Shown: in pieces, positions 55,501 to 63,463 of the stretch | Numbering within the stretch: position 1 is the first letter of the stretch | How the letters are laid out: every line of letters begins with the position of its first letter | DNA from: Desulfomicrobium sp. ZS1 | GTDB lineage: Bacteria; Desulfobacterota; Desulfovibrionia; Desulfovibrionales; Desulfomicrobiaceae | Length of the DNA stretch: 64,000 bases | Direction of reading: 5' to 3' | Assembly: GCF_024204645.1 (NCBI RefSeq) | Contig: NZ_CP100351.1 | Span: 124,001 to 188,000 of the forward strand | Notes under the pieces: model-generated | Told to the model about the DNA's origin: nothing | What the model saw: only the letters and a program-made list of their open reading frames with translations | Database searches by the model: none | Translations under genes and position numbers: made by a program

Positions 55501-58500
55501 CGTGACCTTCAAGTTCGTTCCCACGGCCGGGGCCACTGCCCAGGCGCTGACGGACGACGGCTTCACCTTCACCGTGAGCGACGGCGACAACACCACCGAC
55601 AGCCAGACCTCCCAGATCCGCAATACCGTGACGCAGGTCTGGGGCACCAATAACGCCGATGATCTGACCGCGTTGACGAACTACGACAATCCCGACTCCA
55701 CCTTCCACGTGTACGGTTTTGACGGCAACGACACCCTGCGTGGCGGGGCCAATGCCGACACCCTGGACGGCGGGGCGGGCATCGACACTGTTGACTACAG
55801 CGCCAGCGAAGCGGCGGTGAACATCGACCTGCGGCGCGTCGGCGTCCAGTTCGGCGGCGACGCCAAGGGCGACATCCTGACCGGCATCGAGAGCGTCATC
55901 GGCTCGAACCGCAACGATACCATCACCGGAAGCGACGGAGCGGACGTTCTGTACGGCATGGACGGCAATGACAATGTCCGGGCCGCCTATGGCGACGATA
56001 CCCTGGATGGCGGCGCGGGCGAAGATACCCTGTGGGGCGCCACGGGCGCAAACCTCGTGTTTGGCGGCGACGGCGGCGACATGCTTTACGGCAATGGCAA
56101 CAACGACACCCTGGTCGGCGGGGCCGGGGCGGACTTGCTGGACGGTGGAGCGGGCGTCGACACGGCCAGCTATGAAGGCAGCGGGTCGGGAGTGAACGTG
56201 GACCTGACCCGCCAGGACCGAAACCAAGCCCAGTATGGCGGCGACGCCGAGGGCGACGTGTTGACCGGAATCGAGAACCTCATCGGTTCGAACTTTGACG
56301 ATGTGCTCACCGGCGACGGTCAAAACAACATTCTGGATGGCGGCGGAGGCTACGACGTCTTGCATGGCGGCGACGGCCACGACCTCATGCGTGGAGATGG
56401 CGAACTCGGCAACGACACCATGTATGGCGGCAGCGGCAACGATTCCCTGTACGGCGGACGGAATTCCGACTCCCTGATGGGTGGCGACGGCAACGATATC
56501 CTACAAGGCGACTATTATAGCCATGCCAACGGCGATGGCCAGGACACTTTGGATGGCGGCGCGGGCAACGATACAATACTCGGCGACGCCGGCAATGATC
56601 TCATCATCGGCGGCGCCGGCAATGATTTCATCATCGGCGGCGCTGGTGCCGACACGCTCAACGGCGGGGATGGCATCGACACTGTTGACTACAGCGCCAG
56701 CGAAGCGGCGGTGAACATCAACCTGCGGCGCGCCGGCGCCCAGAGCGGCGGCGACGCCAAGGGCGACAACCTGACCGGCATCGAGAGCGTCATCTGCTCG
56801 AACCACGACGATACCATCATCGGAAGCAACGGAGCGGACGTTCTGTACGGCATGGACGGCAATGACGATGTCCAGGCCGCTTATGGCGATGACACTCTGG
56901 ATGGCGGCGCGGGCAACGATACCTTGGTCGGCAGCAATGATAGCAATCTCCTGCTTGGCGGCGACGGCGGCGACACGCTTTACGGTTATTCCGGCAACGA
57001 CACCCTGGTCGGCGGGGCCGGGGCGGACTTGCTGGACGGTGGAGCGTTCGCCGACACGGCCAGCTATGAAGGCAGCGGGTCCGGAGTGTACGTGGACCTG
57101 ACCTTCCAGGGCGAAAACCGGGCCCAGTATGGCGGCGACGCCGATGGCGATGTGTTGATCCGCATCGAGAACCTTATCGGTTCGAACTTTGACGATTTGC
57201 TTACCGGCGACGGTCAAAACAACATTCTGGATGGCGGCGGAGGCTACGACGTCTTGCATGGCGGCGACGGCCACGACCTCATGCGTGGTGGCGGTGACGA
57301 ACTCGGCAACGACACCATGTATGGCGGCAGCGGCAACGATTCCCTGTACGGCGGACGGAATTCCGACTCCCTGATGGGTGGCGACGGCAACGATATCCTG
57401 CATGGCGACCGTTATAGCCATGCCAACGGCGATGGCCGGGACACTTTGGATGGCGGCGCTGGCAACGATGCCATGCTCGGCGGCGCCGGCAATGATCTCA
57501 TCATCGGCGGCGCAGGCGCCGACACGCTCAACGGCTGGATTGGCGTCGATACTGTTGACTACAGCGCCAGCGATGCGGCGGTGAGCATCAACCTGCAGCT
57601 CGCCGGCTCCCAGTTCGGCGGCGACGCCGAGGGCGACGTGCTGATCGACATCGAGAGCGTCATCGGCTCGAAACACAACGATACCATTATCGGCGGCAAT
57701 AGACTGGATTATCTGTACGGCAGGGGCGGCAATGACGATATCCGGGCCGGCTACGGCGACGACACTCTGGATGGCGGCGCGGGCAACGACACCCTGACCG
57801 GCGGCTGGTATAAGAACCTCCTGCTTGGCGGCGACGGCGGGGACAAGCTTTATGGCCAGGCCGGCAACGACACCCTGGTCGGCGGGGCCGGGGCGGACCT
57901 GCTGGATGGCGGAACGCAGATCGACACGGCGGACTACAGCGCCAGCACCGCCAAGGTGAATGTGGACCTGAGCCTGGCCACGGCCCAAATGGGCGGCGGC
58001 GACGGCAACCACGCTCTTGGCGACACGCTGATCCGCATCGAGAACCTGACCGGTTCGAACTTTGGCGATGTGCTCAAAGGCGACAGCGCCGCCAACGTCC
58101 TTAGCGGCCTGGCCGGCGATGACTCCATCACGGCCGGCGCGGGCGACACGGTTGACGGCGGCGCGGGCCGTGATGTGCTTTACAGCAGCGATGCGGCCCT
58201 GGATATCGCCAATTCCACGACCATTTCAGGCGTGGAGCGCGTCGACCTCATGGGCAGCGCCACCAGCCTGACCGTGAACGGCGACGCCATTTTCGGCAAC
58301 GGCATCCTTGATCCCATGGGCGGGGCCATGAAGGCGCTCATCGTCAACGGCGATGCCAGGGACGTGGTGGCTCTAAGCGGCGACACCTGGGCCTGGCGTG
58401 TTGCCGCAAACAGTCAGACCCTCGGCGACGGCAAGAGCTACGCCGTGTACGAGGCCACCAAGGACGGCGAGACGGTGCGGCTGTATGTCCAGGCGGGCGT

Positions 58501-59971
58501 GCTCTTCCAGCTCGGGGTTCTCAAGGGTTCCGCCAGCGTCGGCGAAATCTACGGTGTTGCGGAGACACAGGGAACCGGAGGTGCGGGCGAAATCTCCGGA
58601 TATATCGACGAATCCCTGCAATTGAAGCTCAGCATGAACCCCGATCAAGATATCTCGCCTTTGGGGGATGATTCCTACATTTCTTATGAGCTTCACGTTG
58701 TTGATGTATGTATGCCTATCACTGATGGTCCGTGTATCACCGATGTAGAGTTAACAATGCTCCCTGCTGATTGGTTTAGTTACACAACATCTGACCTTCC
58801 AGCATATGAATTTTACATTTCTGATGAGTTATACGTTGTTGATGTATGTATGCCTATCACTGATGGTCCGTGTATCACCGATGTAGAGTTAACAATGCTC
58901 CCTACTGATTGGTTTAGTTACACAACATCTGACCTTCCAGCAGATGAATTTTACATTTCTGATGAGTTTTACGTTGTTGATGTATGTATGCCTATCACTG
59001 ATGGTCCGTGTACCACCGATGTAGAGTTAACAATGCTTGATACTGATTGGCCTGGTTACACCACGTCAGACCTTCCAGCAGATGATTTTTACATTTCTGA
59101 GCTTCACGTTCTTGATGTATGTATGCCCGGCACTGAGGGACCGGGTTACAACGATGGATTTCTTGACTTCATGAGAAGCGTCACCGCCGATTACAGGGAA
59201 AGTCCTGCGTCGGTGCATGTGGACCTGAATCTCCAGGACGGCGTCACGGCCCAGAGCGGGGGCGATCCCGGCAACACCGCCGATGGGGATGTTCTTCAGA
59301 ACATCCTTTGGCTCTTTGGATCGAACTTCGATGACACGCTCGTCTGCGCCAAGAACGCCGGCGCTGTAACCAATATCTTCGCAGAGGATGGCAACGACAC
59401 CATTTACGGCGACGGGGGCATCTATTGGCTCTATGGTGGCGCCGGCGACGACGTGCTTTACGGCGGCTTGGGACACAGTTTCCGCTCCCTCCATGGCGAC
59501 GCCGGCGACGACATTCTGCATCTGAATCTGAACGGCAAGGATTTTTTTGGAGGCGAATCGACCATCCTGCCGGGGCATATCGGCGCACTCGACGGCGGAG
59601 ATGGATTCGACACCCTGATTCTGGACGGCCGCGACGGCGACGGGGTGACGCTTGACCTCTCCCGTCTCGCCAAGGCGGGGACGATCACCGGCATCGAGCG
59701 CCTGGACATCACCGGCGACGCCGATGACGCCAACATCCTGACCCTCAAGGCCTCGGACGTGCTGGACACCACGGACGGCGCGAACACCCTCTGGGTGCGC
59801 GGCGACGGGAACGATACCGTGACGACCACGGACACGGGCTGGACCCATGTCGGGGTGGAGACCGGAGCCGACGGACAGCAGTACAATCATTACTCGGGGT
59901 ATGTGGATTCGACCCTGGTCAATCTGATGATCGACGCGGATTTGGCCAATCAGAACATCGTGCACTCGTAG
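49514..59971 (+). CDS. Giant RTX / CSPG-repeat type I secreted surface protein (adhesin-like)
   Basis: 3,485 aa, with no N-terminal signal peptide. Four 108-aa CSPG/cadherin-like domains (about residues 45-152, 573-680, 1293-1400, 1930-2037) alternate with blocks of Ca2+-binding RTX nonapeptides (GGxGxDxLx, for example GGAGNDTLVGG). Four copies of a beta-rich module contain GVERVDLTGSA. Residues ~3055-3212 hold an unusual Cys-containing 46-aa tandem repeat. The C-terminus (ANILTLKASDVLDTTDGANTLWV, then DGQQYNHY) is typical of type I secretion substrates. RTX repeats fold on meeting extracellular calcium. No ABC exporter, membrane-fusion protein or protease is encoded nearby. The start is ATG 49514 with weak GGGGA upstream; GTG 49472 would add 14 residues. 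A role in adhesion or biofilm is inferred. Confidence 0.85.
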   Translation: MYNGSGDDLRTQAQLQPLNEYATSGQIAGGVNDTPVIDPPVIDTNAQLSVDDTAAASLTGMLHATDSDNSAADFQYSIVSGPAHGVLMLNGVAITDFTNAVFTQDDIDKGLVTFKFVPTAGATAQAPTDDSFTFAVSDGEKTTDSQTFQIRNTVTQVWGTNGVDDLTGLVNDNPDSTFHVYGFGGNDTLRGGANGDTLDGGAGVDTADYSQSVAAVQVNLGLGTAQTGGDAEGDVLIGMEKVTGSTLGDTLIGDGQNNLLDGGGGYDVLHGGDGHDLMRGGGDELGNDTMYGGSGNDSLYGGRNSDSLMGGDGNDSLRGDRYSHTKGDGQDTLDGGAGNDAILGGAGNDLIIGGAGADTLNGWIGVDTADYSASDAAVNVDLARQGGGQTQSGGDAEGDVLTGIENLTGSNLGDVLKGDSAANVLSGLDGDDAITAGAGDTVDGGEGMDVLYSSDAALNVISTTHIQGVERVDLTGSAASLTVNGDAILSNGVIDPLDSSRKALVVNGDAGDVVHFSGDTWAWHVAAESQTLGDGKSYTVYEAAKDGETVRLYVRDGMVADSGLNEAPTIDNNATLHVNDTATASLTGMLHASDSDNSASDLTYSIVSGPAHGVLMLNGVAITDFTNAVFTQDDIDKGLVSFKFVPTAGATAQALTDDSCTFTVSDGERTTDSQIFQIRNTVTQVWGTNNADDLTALTNYDNPDSTFHVYGFGGNDTLRGGANGDTLDGGSGVNTVDYSASSAGVSVDLTLATAQSGGDAAGDIVANFRNIIGSNSGDTLEGDDNDNVLSGLSGNDTLTGGGGNDILTGGDGDDRFVMGANMASADSIDGGAGVDQLNYTYNSEDPNAAHALDRVTGVERIVLGDADTTIITTNGFATNNLYSPTRVVAIHADALTAGKALNLDASADLSDAIGSGYYVTGSAGNDTMIGGAGNDILAGKAGADRLTGGAGADRLNGGDGVDTADYSASEAAVNIDLRRAGAQFGGDAKGDILTGIESVIGSNHNDTITGSDGADVLHGMDGNDDVRAAFGDDTLDGGAGNDTLWGATGANLVLGGDGDDKLYGQGNNDTLVGGAGADLLDGGADVDTASYEGSGSGVNVDLTRQGGGQAQYGGDAEGDVLTGIENLTGSNLGDVLKGDSAANVLSGLDGDDAITAGAGDTVHGGAGLDVLYSSGATLDIANSTTISGVELIDLTGSAASLTVNGDAILSNGAIDPLDSGRKALVVNGDAGDVVAFSDDSWTWAVAEENQTLEGKTYTVYEGVKDGDTVRLYIQTGMVAPDVSGNEAPVIAVNEDLQVVDVETKSLMGSLQATDSDNSAADLAYSIVSGPAHGVLMLNGVAITDFTNAVFTQDDIDKGLVSFKFVPTAGATAQVLTDDGFTFTVSDGDNTTDSQIFQIRNAVTQVWGTNNADDLTALTNYDNPDSTFHVYGFGGNDTLRGGANGDTLDGGAGDDRFVMGAKMTNADSIDGGAGVDQLDYTYNAEDPNAAHALDHVTGVERIVLGDADTTIITTNGFATNNLHSPSRMVYIHADALTAGHALHLDASADLSDAINSGYYVTGSAGNDTMIGGAGNDRFEGKAGADSLTGGAGADRLNGGDGVDTADYSASEAAVNIDLRRAGAQSGGDAEGDVLIGIENVIGSDHDDTIIGSDGTNYLYGMDGNDDVRGTTYGDDTLDGGAGNDTLAGGNNNNLLLGCDGEDKLYGYSGNDTLVGGAGADMLDGGVGVDTASYEGSGSGVNVDLTRQAQSGGDAEGDVLIRIENLTGSNLGDVLKGNGVANVLNGLAGDDAITAGAGDTVDGGAGLDVLYSSGAALDIANSTTISGVERVDLTGSATSLAVNGDAILSNGVIDPLDSGMKALIVTGDAGDTVHFSGDTWAWHVAAKSQTLGDGKSYTVYEAAKDGETVRLYVRDGMVVDSGLIEAPTIDNNATLHVNDTATASLTGTLHASDSDNSASDLTYSIVSGPAHGVLMLNGVAITDFTNAAFTQDDIDKGLVTFKFVPTAGATAQALTDDGFTFTVSDGDNTTDSQTSQIRNTVTQVWGTNNADDLTALTNYDNPDSTFHVYGFDGNDTLRGGANADTLDGGAGIDTVDYSASEAAVNIDLRRVGVQFGGDAKGDILTGIESVIGSNRNDTITGSDGADVLYGMDGNDNVRAAYGDDTLDGGAGEDTLWGATGANLVFGGDGGDMLYGNGNNDTLVGGAGADLLDGGAGVDTASYEGSGSGVNVDLTRQDRNQAQYGGDAEGDVLTGIENLIGSNFDDVLTGDGQNNILDGGGGYDVLHGGDGHDLMRGDGELGNDTMYGGSGNDSLYGGRNSDSLMGGDGNDILQGDYYSHANGDGQDTLDGGAGNDTILGDAGNDLIIGGAGNDFIIGGAGADTLNGGDGIDTVDYSASEAAVNINLRRAGAQSGGDAKGDNLTGIESVICSNHDDTIIGSNGADVLYGMDGNDDVQAAYGDDTLDGGAGNDTLVGSNDSNLLLGGDGGDTLYGYSGNDTLVGGAGADLLDGGAFADTASYEGSGSGVYVDLTFQGENRAQYGGDADGDVLIRIENLIGSNFDDLLTGDGQNNILDGGGGYDVLHGGDGHDLMRGGGDELGNDTMYGGSGNDSLYGGRNSDSLMGGDGNDILHGDRYSHANGDGRDTLDGGAGNDAMLGGAGNDLIIGGAGADTLNGWIGVDTVDYSASDAAVSINLQLAGSQFGGDAEGDVLIDIESVIGSKHNDTIIGGNRLDYLYGRGGNDDIRAGYGDDTLDGGAGNDTLTGGWYKNLLLGGDGGDKLYGQAGNDTLVGGAGADLLDGGTQIDTADYSASTAKVNVDLSLATAQMGGGDGNHALGDTLIRIENLTGSNFGDVLKGDSAANVLSGLAGDDSITAGAGDTVDGGAGRDVLYSSDAALDIANSTTISGVERVDLMGSATSLTVNGDAIFGNGILDPMGGAMKALIVNGDARDVVALSGDTWAWRVAANSQTLGDGKSYAVYEATKDGETVRLYVQAGVLFQLGVLKGSASVGEIYGVAETQGTGGAGEISGYIDESLQLKLSMNPDQDISPLGDDSYISYELHVVDVCMPITDGPCITDVELTMLPADWFSYTTSDLPAYEFYISDELYVVDVCMPITDGPCITDVELTMLPTDWFSYTTSDLPADEFYISDEFYVVDVCMPITDGPCTTDVELTMLDTDWPGYTTSDLPADDFYISELHVLDVCMPGTEGPGYNDGFLDFMRSVTADYRESPASVHVDLNLQDGVTAQSGGDPGNTADGDVLQNILWLFGSNFDDTLVCAKNAGAVTNIFAEDGNDTIYGDGGIYWLYGGAGDDVLYGGLGHSFRSLHGDAGDDILHLNLNGKDFFGGESTILPGHIGALDGGDGFDTLILDGRDGDGVTLDLSRLAKAGTITGIERLDITGDADDANILTLKASDVLDTTDGANTLWVRGDGNDTVTTTDTGWTHVGVETGADGQQYNHYSGYVDSTLVNLMIDADLANQNIVHS
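49646..49969 (+). repeat. CSPG/cadherin-like domain repeat 1
   Basis: 324 bp encoding 108 aa, beginning NAQLSVDDTAAASLTG and containing YSIVSGPAHGVLMLNG, FTQDDIDKGLVTFKFVP and a closing FQIRN. The other three copies have exactly the same length. Confidence 0.9.
50273..50614 (+). repeat. RTX super-block copy 1 (DGQNN...GWIGVD)
   Basis: 342 bp (114 aa) of RTX repeats starting DGQNNLLDGGGGYDVLHGG. It is almost identical in DNA and protein to 57209-57550 (same length) and to 56315-56680 (122 aa, one extra nonapeptide unit). Confidence 0.88.
50858..51190 (+). repeat. GVERVDL module copy 1
   Basis: Beta-rich module DVLYSS ... GVERVDLTGSAASLTVNGDAIL ... ALVVNGDAGDVVHFSGDTW ... RLYVRDGM. It recurs at 53018-53347, 54929-55261 and 58172-58505, and resembles the domain near the C-terminus of many type I secreted proteins. 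Confidence 0.82.
51230..51553 (+). repeat. CSPG/cadherin-like domain repeat 2
   Basis: 324 bp; starts NATLHVNDTATASLTGMLHA. Near-identical in DNA to copy 4 and highly similar to copies 1 and 3. It carries a Cys (DDSCTF) where other copies have Phe. Confidence 0.9.
53018..53347 (+). repeat. GVERVDL module copy 2
   Basis: As copy 1 but with GVELIDLTGSA and FSDDSWTWAVAEENQ; more diverged in its second half. Confidence 0.8.
53390..53713 (+). repeat. CSPG/cadherin-like domain repeat 3
   Basis: 324 bp; its first ~18 residues differ (NEDLQVVDVETKSLMGSL), after which it rejoins the shared sequence. Confidence 0.9.
54929..55261 (+). repeat. GVERVDL module copy 3
   Basis: Close match to copy 1, with TSLAVNGDAIL and ALIVTGDAGDTVHF. 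Confidence 0.8.
55301..55624 (+). repeat. CSPG/cadherin-like domain repeat 4
   Basis: 324 bp; nearly identical to copy 2 (TGTLHA in place of TGMLHA; TSQIRN at the end). Confidence 0.9.
56315..56680 (+). repeat. RTX super-block copy 2
   Basis: 366 bp (122 aa) beginning DGQNNILDGGGGYDVLHGG. It has lost two Gly residues after LMRG and gained one nonapeptide (FIIGGAGAD) relative to copies 1 and 3. Confidence 0.87.
57209..57550 (+). repeat. RTX super-block copy 3
   Basis: 342 bp, same length and nearly the same sequence as copy 1 at 50273-50614, including the unusual GWIGVD ending. Confidence 0.88.
58172..58505 (+). repeat. GVERVDL module copy 4
   Basis: Module DVLYSSDAALDIANS ... GVERVDLMGSATSLTVNGDAIF ... 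RLYVQAGV. It leads into the transition to the Cys-repeat region. Confidence 0.8.
58676..59150 (+). repeat. Four tandem 138-bp (46-aa) repeats with Cys pairs, AT-rich
   Basis: Equivalent GTT codons at 58697, 58835, 58973 and 59108 show a period of 138, 138 and 135 bases. Each of the first three units contains VVDVCMPITDGPC, two Cys eight positions apart, then TDVELTML, a Trp, YTTSDLPA and FYIS. The fourth keeps VLDVCMPGTEGP but loses the second Cys. Copies 1-3 are nearly identical in DNA. The codons (GTT, GAT, TAT, TTA) contrast sharply with the GC-rich RTX DNA around them. I recognise no domain family. Confidence 0.9.
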
Positions 59972-60127
59972 GCGTCTTTTCGGCGCATTCCGTCAGGACG
60001 TCCGCGTGCGCGAGGAGCGGCGACTTTGATGGAGTGATGCGTTTGGCTATGGCCTGATACCGATGCCCCATGTGGGCGCTGATGCGCAAAAGCTCCCGGC
60101 GTCAGAGCCGGGGTCAGTCTGATGGCA

Positions 60128-60165
60128 CACCCTCGTCGTTATTTACGGCGAGGGTGCGCTTTTTA
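60128..60165 (+). terminator. Terminator after the RTX gene
   Basis: CACCCTCG (60128-60135) pairs with CGAGGGTG (60149-60156), then CGC and five T residues. It lies 157 bases after the stop codon. Its core matches the hairpin at 49123-49148 at 24 of 26 positions. Confidence 0.8.
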
Positions 60166-60278
60166 GAGTGTCCGTGATCAGGCCCTGCGGACTATTCTTG
60201 GAGCAATGATCCGGGCAGAAAATCCCCTTGGCTTTGCCGTCCGTGCACAGGTTGCGCGTGCCTTGGCCTTTTGACGAC

Positions 60279-60306
60279 AAAACCCCCGTCACCTGACGGG
60301 GGTTTT
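60279..60306 (-). terminator. cimA terminator
   Basis: Perfect 12-bp stem AAAACCCCCGTC (60279-60290) with GACGGGGGTTTT (60295-60306), loop ACCT. On the minus strand it follows the cimA stop at 60349 by about 40 bases. Confidence 0.88.
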
Positions 60307-60348
60307 GAGAAGGTGCGTTCTGCGGCCAGGTCGCGCTGGCCCGGTTTG

Positions 60349-61968
<1,620 letters not shown>

Positions 61969-62032
61969 AGTGCTCCTGGCGGTGTCCGCCGTTCATGGTT
62001 CCATGCCCGGCGGGCCTGGCTGTTTTGTAATG

Positions 62033-62064
62033 AAAAAGCCCCCGAACCTTGCGGCCGGGGGCTT
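62033..62064 (-). terminator. Attenuator terminator of the cimA leader
   Basis: On the minus strand AAGCCCCCG (62064-62056) pairs with CGGGGGCTT (62044-62036), followed by a U-run (62037-62033). It lies between the leader peptide and cimA, 65-95 bases before the cimA start. Its 5' arm overlaps the sequence that can pair instead with the end of the leader ORF. Confidence 0.88.
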
Positions 62065-62113
62065 ATTGCTTACGTGGATGACCGCTTGCGCGGACGCCTC
62101 ACTCCCCCGGCCG
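62052..62113 (-). promoter_or_regulatory. Antiterminator pairing in the cimA leader
   Basis: CGGCCGGGGG (minus strand, 62113-62104, the last codons of the leader peptide) is perfectly complementary over 10 bases to CCCCCGGCCG (62061-62052). The second segment is also the 5' arm of the terminator, so the two structures exclude each other. A further 8-bp hairpin with a GAAA loop (CCGTGATT/AATCACGG, 62130-62111) overlaps the last Ile codon and competes for the first segment. Confidence 0.8.
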
Positions 62114-62170
62114 TGATTTTTCAATCACGGAAATGATAATAATGGAAATGGGGGCGATGATGTTTTTCAT
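62099..62170 (-). CDS. Isoleucine-rich attenuation leader peptide of cimA
   Basis: 23-codon ORF with AGGAG (62184-62180) 9 bases before its ATG. It encodes MKNIIAPISIIIISVI followed by EKS and RPGE. Eight of 23 residues are Ile, four consecutive, plus one Val. The Ile codons are followed by the alternative RNA hairpins described at 62052-62113 and 62033-62064. It fits ilv-type attenuation: shortage of charged tRNA-Ile stalls the ribosome, frees the antiterminator segment and lets cimA be transcribed. A TTGACA at 62217-62212 (minus) is a possible -35, but its -10 would fall very near the ribosome-binding site, so the promoter is unsettled. Confidence 0.88.
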   Translation of the reverse strand: MKNIIAPISIIIISVIEKSRPGE

Positions 62171-62244
62171 GGTGTTTTTCTCCTGAAGTTGATGAACAAT
62201 GGAGAATCGATTGTCAAGCATGATCTTTGGCTCCAAGCCTCGGA

Positions 62245-63381
62245 TCAGGCAGGGTTGCTTGGTTTTCGCATGGTCTCCAGCACGATTTTCGCCGCCCGGG
62301 CCGTGGCTCCGCCATTGCCGAGCAGGCCGGGCAGGGTGCCCAGCTGGTCCAGAACGCGGGCGCGCGCGGGAGTGTCCTGTATCCATTGCGACATGGTTGC
62401 CGCCAGCGCCGAAGGGTTGGCATCGTGCTGCAAAAATTCAGGAAACACGGATTCGCCCAGGATCAGGTTGGGCAGGGAGATGAAGGGCACCTTCACCAGC
62501 ATCCGTCCCAACAGATACGTCAGCGGCGAAAATTTGTAGGCCACGGCCGTGGGCACTTCGAGCAGGGCCGTCTCCAGTGTCGCCGTGCCCGAAGCGGCCA
62601 TGATGGCCCGGCAGGAGCGCATGAGCTCGTAACGGGATGAACTGTCGACCAGGGTGACGGGAGTCTCGGAGGCCCAGCAGCTGGTGATCAGATCGCGGTC
62701 CATGCCCGGAGCCACGGGCAGGACAAATTCCAGGTCCGGATGGCGGGCGGCCAGCAGGGCGGCGGCGCGGGAAAACACGGGCAGAAGGGACGTGATCTCG
62801 CGTTTGCGGCTGCCGGGCAGGATGCCGATGCGATTCGCGCGCGGCGTCGTTGCCAGTATTTTTTGCGTTCTGATGGAGTCAAGCAGGGGATGGCCGACAT
62901 AGTCTATGGCCATGCCGTGCCGGGCATAGAACTCGACTTCAAAAGGCAGGATGGAGACGAGACGGTCCACGTGGCGGCGCAGGAACTTCACCCTTCCCTC
63001 GCGCCAGGCCCAGAGTTTGGGGCTGATGTAGTACACGACGGGGATGCCCAGGCTTTGCGCGATGCGGGCCACGCGGAAGTGAAAATCAGGGGCGTCGATG
63101 ACCACCACCACATCCGGACGGGTCTTGGCCAGCTGGTCTTTCAGGGTGCGTAAAAGATTCATGATTCTTGGCAGCTGGGCCAAGACCTCGGTGAAGCCCA
63201 TGACCGACAGGGCCTCGGTTCGGAGCAGGGCTTCAACCCCTTCCTCGCGCATGGCCGGTCCGGCCATGCCCATGAAGGAAGCCCCGGGGCACTGCTCGCG
63301 CAGGGCCTGGACCAGAAGCTGGCCATGCAGGTCGCCGGAGGTTTCGCCTGCGTTTATCCAGATGGTGGGCGCGCTTGTCAT
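62245..63381 (-). CDS. lpxB: Lipid-A-disaccharide synthase
   Basis: 378-aa glycosyltransferase joining UDP-diacylglucosamine and lipid X in lipid A synthesis at the inner membrane. Motifs: WINAGETSGDLHGQLL at the N-terminus, MGMAGPAMREEGVEAL, VVVVIDAPDFHFRVARIAQ, YYISPKLWAWREGRV, and C-terminal ASGTATLETALLEVPTAVAYK. The start at 63381 (MTSAPTIW) is correct for the family; the longer frame upstream overlaps the divergent gene's leader. It proves an LPS-bearing outer membrane. Confidence 0.95.
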   Translation of the reverse strand: MTSAPTIWINAGETSGDLHGQLLVQALREQCPGASFMGMAGPAMREEGVEALLRTEALSVMGFTEVLAQLPRIMNLLRTLKDQLAKTRPDVVVVIDAPDFHFRVARIAQSLGIPVVYYISPKLWAWREGRVKFLRRHVDRLVSILPFEVEFYARHGMAIDYVGHPLLDSIRTQKILATTPRANRIGILPGSRKREITSLLPVFSRAAALLAARHPDLEFVLPVAPGMDRDLITSCWASETPVTLVDSSSRYELMRSCRAIMAASGTATLETALLEVPTAVAYKFSPLTYLLGRMLVKVPFISLPNLILGESVFPEFLQHDANPSALAATMSQWIQDTPARARVLDQLGTLPGLLGNGGATARAAKIVLETMRKPSNPA

Positions 63382-63463
63382 GGCGTGGCAGTAATTCTTT
63401 GGCGTGAAAATAACAAGAAGCCCGAACCCTTGCCCTGCCCAGACCTTTGGCATAGGTGAGGCC

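Larger units (their letters stand above)
59972..60348. other. Intergenic region between the RTX gene and cimA
   Basis: 377 bp with no supported gene. It holds the RTX-gene terminator (60128-60165) and the cimA terminator (60279-60306). Nothing else is recognised. Confidence 0.6.

Noticed and set aside
50747-58012. Long minus-strand frames of 450-606 codons opposite the RTX gene
   Set aside because: They are a by-product of the GC-rich periodic repeats. Their sequences are repetitive mirrors of the RTX code with no domain or start signals.
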